Below, in pieces: positions 6,384-12,075 of a stretch of DNA of 12,075 bases. The position numbers and the translations under genes were made by a program. The stretch is from an uncultured Alphaproteobacteria bacterium. Lineage in GTDB: Bacteria; Pseudomonadota; Alphaproteobacteria; Rs-D84. The notes beneath the pieces were generated by a model that searched no databases, was not told where the DNA came from, and worked only from the letters and a program-made list of their open reading frames with translations. The stretch is from NCBI GenBank assembly GCA_947589625.1, contig CANQCM010000019.1, forward strand, positions 1 through 12,075, written 5' to 3'. Positions within the stretch are counted from its first letter, which is position 1; every line of letters begins with the position of its first letter.

Positions 6384-7058
6384 TAAACAAAATGTTCGTG
6401 CAGAAAACACAATGCCATTAGATACAATATAATGGTCATAAACATCGATATTAAAAGGCTTTAACATTCTTATGACTTCATTTGTTGCCAAGATGTCTGG
6501 TGTTGAAAATTTTTCTTCTGACCGTGGGTGATTATGAACCAATACAATATGCGATGCGTTATAACCCAGTGCTTGATGAACAATTTCGCGCGGATAAACG
6601 GCTGTTTCATTACATGTACCATTAGTATGGACAACATCAGCAATTAAATGCCATTGATTATCAATATATAAAACATGTATTTCTTCATTAGTTTTGCCGT
6701 CTAGTAATAATCTGCAATAATTAGGTATTAAATTTTGGTCATGAAATATTATTTCACTTTTTAACCGTGATGTATAACCCAATTGCATTGTGCGTTTTAG
6801 TGCCTTGATAAAAATTGCAGTATTTCTGCCGACACCATGTATGTTCATTAATTCATCAATGGGTGCAATCATTAAATTGTATAAACTTTTGTATTTCTGG
6901 AATAACATACGCGCCAAAGGGCGAACATCACGGCGCGGAATTGCATATGCCAACATCAATTCTAGTAATTCATAATCGCTGAGTTTATCGTCCAGAAATT
7001 TTTGCCGCAATCTGTTGCGATGACCAGCATATAAAGATTCGTTTTTATCGTCCGCCAT
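6375..7058 (-). CDS. radC: RadC family JAB/MPN metalloprotein
   Basis: At 227 residues this is a full-length RadC-type protein. The N-terminal half has the LSDYELLELMLAYAIPRRD region and a helix-hairpin-helix (ELMNIHGVGRNTAIFIKALK, 69-88) typical of non-specific DNA contact. The C-terminal half is a JAB domain with the JAMM signature: HNHP at 175-178, Ser185 and Asp188, giving His-x-His-x10-Asp, plus Glu126 upstream as the likely catalytic acid. The family was linked to DNA repair, but that role is disputed. The metal site appears intact. The gene is last in the lptE-holA-map-radC operon, 13 nt after map, with no clear ribosome site. Its stop codon lies within the convergent plus-strand gene. 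Confidence 0.92.
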   Translation of the reverse strand: MADDKNESLYAGHRNRLRQKFLDDKLSDYELLELMLAYAIPRRDVRPLARMLFQKYKSLYNLMIAPIDELMNIHGVGRNTAIFIKALKRTMQLGYTSRLKSEIIFHDQNLIPNYCRLLLDGKTNEEIHVLYIDNQWHLIADVVHTNGTCNETAVYPREIVHQALGYNASHIVLVHNHPRSEEKFSTPDILATNEVIRMLKPFNIDVYDHYIVSNGIVFSARTFCLLN

Positions 7059-7071
7059 TTTATTAAACGAA

Positions 7072-7833
7072 TTATTCCATTTTTTCTGTGAATATAATTG
7101 CGCCGTCTTCGGTTATGCCAATTGTGTGTTCCCATTGTGCAGACCAACCACCGTCAACGGTGCGCGCCGTCCAACCATCGGCGTCAATTTTGCATTCTGG
7201 TCGCCCAGTATTTATCATTGGTTCAATTGTGAAAACCAGCCCTGGTACCATTTTTATCTTGTCCATGCTTTTGTCATAAAAATGATAAATTTCTGGCGAA
7301 TCGTGCATAACTTTGCCAATTCCATGACCGCAAAAATCGCGCGATATTGAAAACCCGTGTGGCAAAACCACAGATTCAATTGTGTGCCCAATTTCAGACA
7401 GCGGTACACCTGGGGCGCAAATCGCAATCGCAGAATTTAATGCGTCTTGGCATGTTTGAACCAATTCGCGTGCGCGTGGTGAAACATTGCCAATCATATA
7501 CATACGCGACGCATCGCCATGAAATCCCTTGTATTCGGCGGTTAAATCAACATTTACAATGTCACCATCGTGCAATATAACATCATCGCTGGGGATACCA
7601 TGAACAATCACATCATTGACAGATGTGCAAATATTTTTCGGGTACCCGCAATAGCCTAAATCAGACGAACGCGCGCCGTTTTCGTGCAAAAATTGCGCAA
7701 CCAGACGGTCAATTTTGCCCGTAGATACACCTGCATGAATATGTGGCGATATAAAATCAAAACACCGTGCGACTAAATCGCCAGATGCGCGCAAACGCTT
7801 GAAATCTTTGGGTGCATATACAGATGATAACAT
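7072..7833 (-). CDS. map: Methionine aminopeptidase, type I
   Basis: This cytosolic metalloenzyme removes the initiator methionine from nascent proteins. Its 253 residues match the usual type I length. All five metal ligands are visible: Asp96 (VNVDLTA), Asp107 (FHGDASR), His170 (CGHGIG), Glu204 (FTIEPM) and Glu235 (WEHTIGI). The substrate-site His78 lies in VIVHGIP. It starts 2 nt after the holA stop and has a good GGAGG (7845-7849), 11 nt before the ATG and inside the end of holA, so the two are tightly linked. Nothing suggests damage. Confidence 0.96.
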   Translation of the reverse strand: MLSSVYAPKDFKRLRASGDLVARCFDFISPHIHAGVSTGKIDRLVAQFLHENGARSSDLGYCGYPKNICTSVNDVIVHGIPSDDVILHDGDIVNVDLTAEYKGFHGDASRMYMIGNVSPRARELVQTCQDALNSAIAICAPGVPLSEIGHTIESVVLPHGFSISRDFCGHGIGKVMHDSPEIYHFYDKSMDKIKMVPGLVFTIEPMINTGRPECKIDADGWTARTVDGGWSAQWEHTIGITEDGAIIFTEKME

Positions 7834-7835
7834 AG

Positions 7836-8825
7836 TTAATTTCGCCTCCGAATTGATAGCTTGAACGCGCGCACAGATAATTTTAATGCAAAATCGCGCA
7901 ATAAAATTTCTGCAGGCATTCCCGTAGTTCTTGTTTGTCGTTCTAATTCGTTTAACCGAACCAGTACAGCCGTTATGTCGTCAGGTGACCATATTTTCAT
8001 GGCCTTGTTAAATTTTTCTGCAACTTTCCAAAACAGTCTTGGTAATTGACCGTCAACCACCGCAACCAATAATTTTTTGAAATGCGTAATCAACATGCGC
8101 ACCAGCATATTTGACGCGGTATTTGCATATAATAATCTGTCCAGTGCCATCATAGTTTGTTGAACATGGCCTGCGGTCAAAGAATATAAAAAATCGTCCA
8201 TGTCAGCGGCACCCGTATCAGGCAAGCATTTTTCTACATCTTCCAGTTCTACAATTTTTTTATCATCAACATACAGCGCAATTTTTTTCAAGAATCCGCG
8301 TGTTATTCCGCGGTCGCCACCCAGATGTGCGGTCATATATGCCATTGCGTCAGGTGTGATTTGTTGAATGCCCGCTTGGGCAGATAATTCTTGACGAATC
8401 AGTGTCGCCAATGTTCGCGCGTCATCTGTATAACAAGGCAGGGCAGCAATGTTTTCGCCACTTTCAAACAATGCCCGTAATGCGCCGCCTGCGCGTAAAT
8501 CGCCTGCAGTAATTATAACAGTTGCGCATAATCCAGAATGCGAAACCAGTTCTGATATAGTTTTTGCGGTGCCATCTGATGCGCCAGAAATAATAACCAT
8601 TTTCTGACCGCCAAACATTGACGGGGTGCAACATTCTGCGAATAATGCGTCTTGTTTGTCGCGCAGTTCATCGGCGTCTAGGGAAAATAAATTGTCTTTA
8701 TCAATTTGCAGTTTTTCAACCGCGCGGTCGCACAGTTCGTCAACCTGACCAGCGTCTTGACCATAAATCAATACGGCGCGAACTTTTTCTATTCCTGAAT
8801 TAAAATCAGATTCTTTCCATTTCAT
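7836..8825 (-). CDS. holA: DNA polymerase III subunit delta
   Basis: HolA is the clamp-loader subunit that opens the beta sliding clamp. At 329 residues it is close to the usual length. The N-terminus has RAVLIYGQDAGQVDELCDRA (16-35), the characteristic delta version of the AAA+ strand-loop-helix without a true Walker A Lys/Thr pair. It is followed by SMFGGQKMVIISGA, a helical middle region and the collar domain (for example KIWSPDDITAVLVRLNELER and LRDFALKLS near the C-terminus). Its ATG overlaps the lptE stop in an ATGA, as commonly seen for lptE-holA in alphaproteobacteria. The identification rests on the N-terminal motif, length and neighbour. Confidence 0.9.
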   Translation of the reverse strand: MKWKESDFNSGIEKVRAVLIYGQDAGQVDELCDRAVEKLQIDKDNLFSLDADELRDKQDALFAECCTPSMFGGQKMVIISGASDGTAKTISELVSHSGLCATVIITAGDLRAGGALRALFESGENIAALPCYTDDARTLATLIRQELSAQAGIQQITPDAMAYMTAHLGGDRGITRGFLKKIALYVDDKKIVELEDVEKCLPDTGAADMDDFLYSLTAGHVQQTMMALDRLLYANTASNMLVRMLITHFKKLLVAVVDGQLPRLFWKVAEKFNKAMKIWSPDDITAVLVRLNELERQTRTTGMPAEILLRDFALKLSVRAFKLSIRRRN

Positions 8826-9304
8826 TTTGTTGCGTGTTCGCTTTCATATTTTTGGGTTTCTGCAATTGCACGGGCGGCAATATTTTCTGCCAGAACACGA
8901 ATCGTATTATGCACAGCATTATTATAAGACGCATTTGATGCCACCAGATATCGCACAAATGTATATGATTCAGATGCGCTGTCGCTGCCCGTGGCGATAA
9001 CAGTACCTTGATTTGTCGCCAATTGATATTTTGCCTGAACGACAATTTCTTGCCATGACGCAGTCCCTGTGCGTTCCAATGCCTTGTATTGTGTGGTTGG
9101 TTCGTCCAGTGTTATTGTTAAAACATATGCGGCATCTTTATCGTGTTGACCGCCAAACTTGGCATTTAATTCGTTTCGCATTTCAATGCCGTTGATACCA
9201 CTGATGGGTTGAACATAAATGTCAGTGTCGTTGCCAGAATACATTGGGCGAAATCCACATGCAAATAAGACCAATGTCAAAGAAATAACCAAAAATTTTT
9301 TCAT
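8822..9304 (-). CDS. lptE: LPS-assembly lipoprotein LptE
   Basis: LptE is the outer-membrane lipoprotein that plugs and helps fold LptD, the LPS translocon. The 160-residue precursor begins MKKFLVISLTLVLFACGFRP, a lipoprotein signal with lipobox LFAC, so Cys16 would be lipidated. CGFRPMY directly after the cleavage site is characteristic of alphaproteobacterial LptE. The rest is consistent with the alternating beta/alpha fold (RNELNAKFG..., YVLTITLDEPTTQ, VVQAKYQLA). Its presence implies the cell makes LPS. In many relatives leuS precedes it; here it is first in the operon and faces a divergent gene. Confidence 0.9.
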   Translation of the reverse strand: MKKFLVISLTLVLFACGFRPMYSGNDTDIYVQPISGINGIEMRNELNAKFGGQHDKDAAYVLTITLDEPTTQYKALERTGTASWQEIVVQAKYQLATNQGTVIATGSDSASESYTFVRYLVASNASYNNAVHNTIRVLAENIAARAIAETQKYESEHATK

Positions 9305-9357
9305 TTCAACACCGCTTTTTATTTCCGTCTTTTGTTTTCCTGTTGCTTTTTATGCTT

Positions 9358-9386
9358 ATATTACCTAGACTTTTAATAAATCGCAA
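9358..9386 (-). promoter_or_regulatory. Possible promoter for the lptE operon
   Basis: On the minus strand TTGCGA (9381-9386) and TAATAT (9358-9363) are separated by 17 nt; each matches four of six. The 91-nt divergent region (9305-9395) must hold promoters for both directions. A plus-strand TATATT at 9357-9362 overlaps this -10 and could serve the gene at 9396. Confidence 0.35.
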
Positions 9387-9395
9387 GGGGGAATG

Positions 9396-10634
9396 ATGAA
9401 TATTTTTATGATGGTTCTGGTGGCACTGTTTATGGTTGGGTTCTATATGATTTCCAGCCCCAGCCAGCGCATAACCGTCCAAGAAACAGAATATGCAATA
9501 AATCGTTCTGATTTGCGCAGTGTTGCACAATGTGCGGTGGCGGCGCATAATGCCGCGTTGCGTGGGTATGAATTTGATGATATATGCGCCGAACAAAATG
9601 ACATTGTTACCCAGACAATATGCCTGAATTCGTCTGGGGCAAAAACAAAATGTGAAATTGTGCGCAGTAAAAAGCCAGACGCAAATTATATTATCACTGC
9701 CACAGGGGTTATGGACGGCAAAGACTATAACGAAATGATGGAAATTTTAGAATCTGATTTCGCCGATTCTGGAACTTTTGGAATATTTCAAGATGGAAAG
9801 ATTGTATCTGGCGGTACCAGTCTGCGTCGCAGTGTGCCACGGGCCATTATAAAAGAAATGAATTTGACTGATGGACAATTGGTTTATTTAACCCAATATG
9901 AATTACCTGATAATCCTGTGGCGTATTCAGGGGTTGCGGCACCTGATATTTTATGTCCTGCGGGGACAGTGCAAACATATCGGTTTAATCGCTGGCAATG
10001 CGTGGCATATAACACAAAAACCAATTGTGCAGGTGATATGATATGGGATTCTGATTTGATGGATTGTGTGCCTGATGATTCACGCAAACCATTATGCGCA
10101 GATCAACAAACGGCGGTTTTGATTGATGGCATTTGGGAATGTATTAACCCATTTCCAGCGCGTACATGTCCTGAAAAAATGGTGGCGCGATTGAATTATA
10201 CAACACTGGAATGGGAATGTGTTGCAGATCCTAATGTGTCCGAAGAAGTGAAAAAGTGCACAACGATTTCCAGTGGTGCGGTCTATGGCGTGTTGGGTTC
10301 TACATTGCGCGTGTCGTCTAATTCATGCACAGATTGTGAAAAGATGATTACAGATATGGAAACATGCACATCTGTATGTGTTCCCGACCCATCACAAATA
10401 AATAATCCGTCGTGTTATCCAGATGGCGCAAACCAATGCAACGGCAACGGGCGCGCATTTTATTTCGGATTTCCAAATTATTATTATATATCAAATGTAT
10501 CTGCGGTTGATGGCGTACCGGTACCAATGTCGGCGCAATATTCTAAAAACAGAAAATTTAACTGTATGGATTGTGGCGAACGCGGAATAAATCAGGCTGC
10601 GTCTATGCCACCGTATACGGTTGTTTGCAATTAA
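9396..10634 (+). CDS. Membrane-anchored, cysteine-rich repeat protein, unknown function
   Basis: I do not recognise this 412-residue protein. The second of two adjacent ATGs is chosen because AAGGGGGA (9385-9392) sits 3 nt before it but abuts the first. One hydrophobic segment at the very N-terminus (NIFMMVLVALFMVGFYMI) suggests an anchor or uncleaved signal. A following helix (RITVQETEYAINRSDLRSVAQC) gives a vaguely pseudopilin-like layout, but there is no prepilin peptidase Gly/Glu motif. It has 22 cysteines. Residues 187-275 hold four units bounded by cysteine pairs (187/202, 211/224, 234/249, 258/275), three of them ending in Trp-Gln/Glu-Cys-Val/Ile. Further cysteine clusters (C-x-x-C at 311/314 and 390/393) fill the C-terminus. 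Many disulfides in an extracytoplasmic protein are likely. The stop overlaps that of the convergent gene. Confidence 0.8.
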   Translation: MNIFMMVLVALFMVGFYMISSPSQRITVQETEYAINRSDLRSVAQCAVAAHNAALRGYEFDDICAEQNDIVTQTICLNSSGAKTKCEIVRSKKPDANYIITATGVMDGKDYNEMMEILESDFADSGTFGIFQDGKIVSGGTSLRRSVPRAIIKEMNLTDGQLVYLTQYELPDNPVAYSGVAAPDILCPAGTVQTYRFNRWQCVAYNTKTNCAGDMIWDSDLMDCVPDDSRKPLCADQQTAVLIDGIWECINPFPARTCPEKMVARLNYTTLEWECVADPNVSEEVKKCTTISSGAVYGVLGSTLRVSSNSCTDCEKMITDMETCTSVCVPDPSQINNPSCYPDGANQCNGNGRAFYFGFPNYYYISNVSAVDGVPVPMSAQYSKNRKFNCMDCGERGINQAASMPPYTVVCN

Positions 10635-11440
10635 TGTTGATGTTGTTTCAGTATTGATTCAATCTCGCGCAATGATTTGGTTGCAGCTGTCAAAGATTGT
10701 TCATAAGAAATTAAATCGCTGATTGATTGTTGATATACAGGACTGGTTGGGGAAGACGATTCTAAATTGATTTTGCAATTTTCAATATTGTCGTCCAGTC
10801 TTTCAATTTCTTGTATTAATTTGTTATATTCCGATTGCAATTCTTCCAGATTTTCATGGGCATGCATTTGTTGCGATTTCATTTTCATTATTGCATTGGC
10901 AATTTGTTCACGATATGGCGCGTGTTTATCAGACCAGTCTGAAACATTTTGTTCTGATACTGTGCGCGCACAATGACATAATGTTGATAACGCTTTGTAT
11001 GTTTTATCTGTATAACCGTTTTCAAGTTTTATTCTGGCATAGCCGTTTATATTATATATTTCGTCATACCATTGACCGTTTGGGCTGGCATTTAATGTCA
11101 GATATTTAATTAAAGAATATCTGATGGTTTCAATATGTGGTGCGTCATGAAATTTAGAATCACAGAATTTATAGATATTGTTGCGGTTATTAAATATAAA
11201 TGGTGACACAGTGCCATATCTGACAGGGTTGATGGACATTAATTTCCATAATCCTTCGCATATGATTTTGCCATTGATTCTGCCAATTAATACAGGTGAT
11301 TCAGTTATAGGTTTTTCCCAATCAGTAGATTTTTTTAATGCACGATATGCATCAGACAAAGCAGCCGCCGTTAAATCACCGAAATATTTTCGGTTGGCGC
11401 TGTATTTTAAAATGCCTTTGACTTGTTGGTTGTCCAGCAT
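10631..11440 (-). CDS. Unknown protein with C-terminal coiled coil
   Basis: I do not recognise this 269-residue protein. It has no signal peptide or membrane segment, so it is probably cytosolic. The first 160 residues look globular and mixed alpha/beta (FGDLTAAALSDAYRALKKS, ESPVLIGRINGKIICEGLWK, IRYSLIKYLTLNASPNGQWY). Residues about 193-265 are charged and helical with heptad-like leucines (ENLEELQSEYNKLIQEIERL, LREIESILKQHQH) and should form a coiled coil with a short Ser/Pro break near 229-234. The start is supported by AAGGA 6 nt upstream and by a consensus promoter. It is a single-gene unit; its stop shares TTAA with the convergent cysteine-rich gene. No neighbour hints at its role. Confidence 0.8.
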   Translation of the reverse strand: MLDNQQVKGILKYSANRKYFGDLTAAALSDAYRALKKSTDWEKPITESPVLIGRINGKIICEGLWKLMSINPVRYGTVSPFIFNNRNNIYKFCDSKFHDAPHIETIRYSLIKYLTLNASPNGQWYDEIYNINGYARIKLENGYTDKTYKALSTLCHCARTVSEQNVSDWSDKHAPYREQIANAIMKMKSQQMHAHENLEELQSEYNKLIQEIERLDDNIENCKINLESSSPTSPVYQQSISDLISYEQSLTAATKSLREIESILKQHQH

Positions 11441-11458
11441 TTTATGTCCTTTCTTTTA

Positions 11459-11486
11459 ATTATACACTGCACCGCCGTTTTGTCAA
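11459..11486 (-). promoter_or_regulatory. Consensus sigma-70 promoter for the coiled-coil gene
   Basis: On the minus strand TTGACA (11481-11486) and TATAAT (11459-11464) are both perfect, with a 16-nt spacer. Transcription would start near 11452, giving a leader of about 12 nt that contains the AAGGA ribosome site. Confidence 0.8.
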
Positions 11487-11499
11487 TACAAAAAAGAGC

Positions 11500-11517
11500 A
11501 ATATTTATGGAAATATT
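11500..11517. repeat. 7-bp perfect inverted repeat with 4-nt loop
   Basis: AATATTT-atgg-AAATATT. It is entirely AU in the stem and has no U run, so it is a poor terminator. It lies just upstream of the -35 of the minus-strand promoter and could be a protein-binding site. Confidence 0.35.
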
Positions 11518-11605
11518 CTGATTAAAAACATTCAGATTTTACATCAAAAATTCATCGGAAACGATTCTTAAAATGTCAATATATAGATACGAATCGGCAA
11601 ATTAA

Positions 11606-11621
11606 CCACTATATTTTGTAA
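11606..11621. promoter_or_regulatory. NrdR box-like site, distal
   Basis: CCACTATATTTTGTAA matches most of the NrdR consensus (acaCwAtATaTwGtgt), including the C...G core positions. It lies 197 bp upstream of the next box, so its role is less certain than that of the promoter-proximal pair. Confidence 0.55.
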
Positions 11622-11735
11622 AAATGGTCAAAATCGAATCAGTTTTATTAATGATTTTTTCATTTTGTTGACACAAAACTTATCTTGGTATTTGATTCGT
11701 CCGATTCGCATGATGCGCAACACCGCGTAAAAGCG

Positions 11736-11750
11736 TACTTTTCAAAAGTA
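11736..11750. repeat. 15-bp perfect palindrome with one central base
   Basis: TACTTTT-C-AAAAGTA. The single-base centre disfavours an RNA hairpin of full length and suits a dimeric regulator site. It lies 36 bp upstream of the -35 used for the reductase gene, a place typical of activator binding. Confidence 0.4.
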
Positions 11751-11785
11751 AAGTGAAAAAATGAAAAAAATTATTTTTTTCATCA

Positions 11786-11814
11786 TTGTCATAAAATCAT
11801 AAATACTATATATT
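11786..11814 (+). promoter_or_regulatory. Promoter of the ribonucleotide reductase gene
   Basis: TTGTCA (11786-11791) and TATATT (11809-11814) have a 17-nt spacer and five of six matches each. The -10 lies inside an NrdR box, and a second box follows just after the expected start near 11821, a layout that gives repression. Confidence 0.65.
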
Positions 11815-11818
11815 GTTA
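11803..11818. promoter_or_regulatory. NrdR box 1 (promoter-proximal pair)
   Basis: ATACTATATATTGTTA matches the core CTATATATTG of the NrdR consensus exactly. It overlaps the -10 of the reductase promoter. NrdR is the ATP-cone repressor that senses ATP/dATP and represses reductase operons. Confidence 0.8.
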
Positions 11819-11835
11819 TCAAAATAACAAAACAA

Positions 11836-11851
11836 CCACTATATGTTGTAA
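11836..11851. promoter_or_regulatory. NrdR box 2 (promoter-proximal pair)
   Basis: CCACTATATGTTGTAA matches the consensus core with one change. It lies 33 bp from box 1, about three helical turns, the usual pairing distance for NrdR boxes. Confidence 0.8.
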
Positions 11852-11877
11852 ATTTGAATAAAAAGGGGCAAAATAAA

Positions 11878-12075
11878 ATGGCATCTGAGGTCAAGGAAAC
11901 GAAAATTCAGATAAATCCAGTACTTACCACACACATGGTTGCGGTACAAAAACGTTCTGGTGAAACTGTTCCATTTGATGCGAAAAAAATCTATGATGCT
12001 ATTAAAAAGGCTGTTGATGTAACCCATGAAATATCCGAGGCTGAAATTGCGGCAATTACACAAACAGTTTTGAAT
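11878..12075 (+). CDS. Ribonucleotide reductase large subunit, N-terminal ATP-cone (partial)
   Basis: The 66 codons before the window edge encode a short lead-in and then VAVQKRSGETVPFDAKKIYD (21-40), followed by AIKKAV and EISEAEIAAITQTVL. This is an ATP-cone, the allosteric domain that binds ATP or dATP to switch overall activity. NrdR boxes in the promoter confirm a reductase gene and exclude most other ATP-cone proteins. NrdR itself is excluded because its zinc ribbon is absent before the cone. The class cannot be decided from this fragment: anaerobic NrdD, class I NrdA and class II enzymes can all carry an ATP-cone. The start is supported by AAGGGG (11863-11868) 9 nt before the ATG. The enzyme makes deoxyribonucleotides for replication. 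Confidence 0.85.
   Translation, partial: MASEVKETKIQINPVLTTHMVAVQKRSGETVPFDAKKIYDAIKKAVDVTHEISEAEIAAITQTVLN

Larger units (their letters stand above)
11441..11877. promoter_or_regulatory. Long intergenic control region before the reductase gene
   Basis: There is no convincing gene in these 437 bases. They hold the minus-strand promoter at 11459-11486, a small hairpin, an 8-bp inverted repeat pair (CGAATCGG 11590-11597 and CCGATTCG 11701-11708, with more GATTCG copies nearby), a palindrome at 11736-11750, three NrdR-box-like sites and the promoter next to the reductase. A second candidate plus-strand promoter is TTGACA 11668-11673 with TTTGAT 11691-11696 (17-nt spacer, weak -10). Confidence 0.6.

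Noticed and set aside
9396..9500. A true type IV prepilin N-terminus for the cysteine-rich protein
   Set aside because: It has a hydrophobic helix but no Gly before a Phe/Met start and no Glu at position 5 of a mature pilin.
11761..11802. A 13-residue frame (MKKIIFFIIVIKS)
   Set aside because: It is too short, comes from an A/T-rich tract, and overlaps the -35 of the reductase promoter.
1..12075. CRISPR arrays, insertion sequences, tRNA or rRNA genes
   Set aside because: No regularly spaced repeats, transposase motifs, terminal inverted repeats or tRNA cloverleaf signatures were seen on either strand.

Overview
This is a bacterial chromosomal window, almost certainly from an alphaproteobacterium. 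The strongest evidence is an alphaproteobacterial-type ParC, an LptE with the Cys-Gly-Phe-Arg-Pro start, the lptE-holA-map-radC run, and a ZapA preceded by a small coiled-coil gene. The sequence is moderately AT-rich and very compact, with 4-bp ATGA overlaps and overlapping convergent stops. Several hypothetical proteins match no family I can name, which fits an uncultured host- or gut-associated lineage better than a well-studied genus. That placement is inference.

Layout. Positions 1-2207 hold parC on the minus strand, cut at its extreme 3' end. Positions 2208-2530 are a regulatory region with a good plus-strand promoter and a leader of about 190 nt containing potential RNA structure. Positions 2531-3238 encode an envelope-type protein with an 'NPGNIR / WAPP-ENDT' domain, familiar from proteins often annotated as phage structural protein P5 or muralytic-like. 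A perfect 26-bp palindromic terminator separates it from the convergent zapA and its upstream coiled-coil partner (3261-3742, minus). Positions 3827-6383 form a three-gene plus-strand operon. It encodes a long acidic protein with an AT-hook-like motif, a two-helix membrane protein carrying a second copy of the 'NPGNIR' domain, and a single-pass membrane protein with a DINDDGVPD motif. Positions 6375-9304 form a minus-strand housekeeping operon read in the order lptE, holA, map, radC. Divergent from it, 9396-10634 encodes an anchored, very cysteine-rich protein with a repeated Cys...Trp-x-Cys unit. It converges on an unrecognised coiled-coil protein (10631-11440, minus) that has a consensus sigma-70-type promoter. 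Positions 11441-11877 are a long control region ending in NrdR boxes over a promoter. The window ends in the ATP-cone of a ribonucleotide reductase large subunit (11878 onward).

How the pieces fit. The housekeeping genes cover chromosome decatenation (ParC), division-ring assembly (ZapA), LPS export (LptE), replication (HolA), protein N-terminal maturation (Map) and dNTP supply (ribonucleotide reductase). The two NPGNIR-domain proteins lie on either side of the zapA pair, one soluble or exported and one membrane-bound. Together with the co-transcribed acidic and DINDDGVPD proteins they are the best candidate for an undescribed envelope system. No function has been shown for it, and the proposal rests on domain likeness and gene order only.
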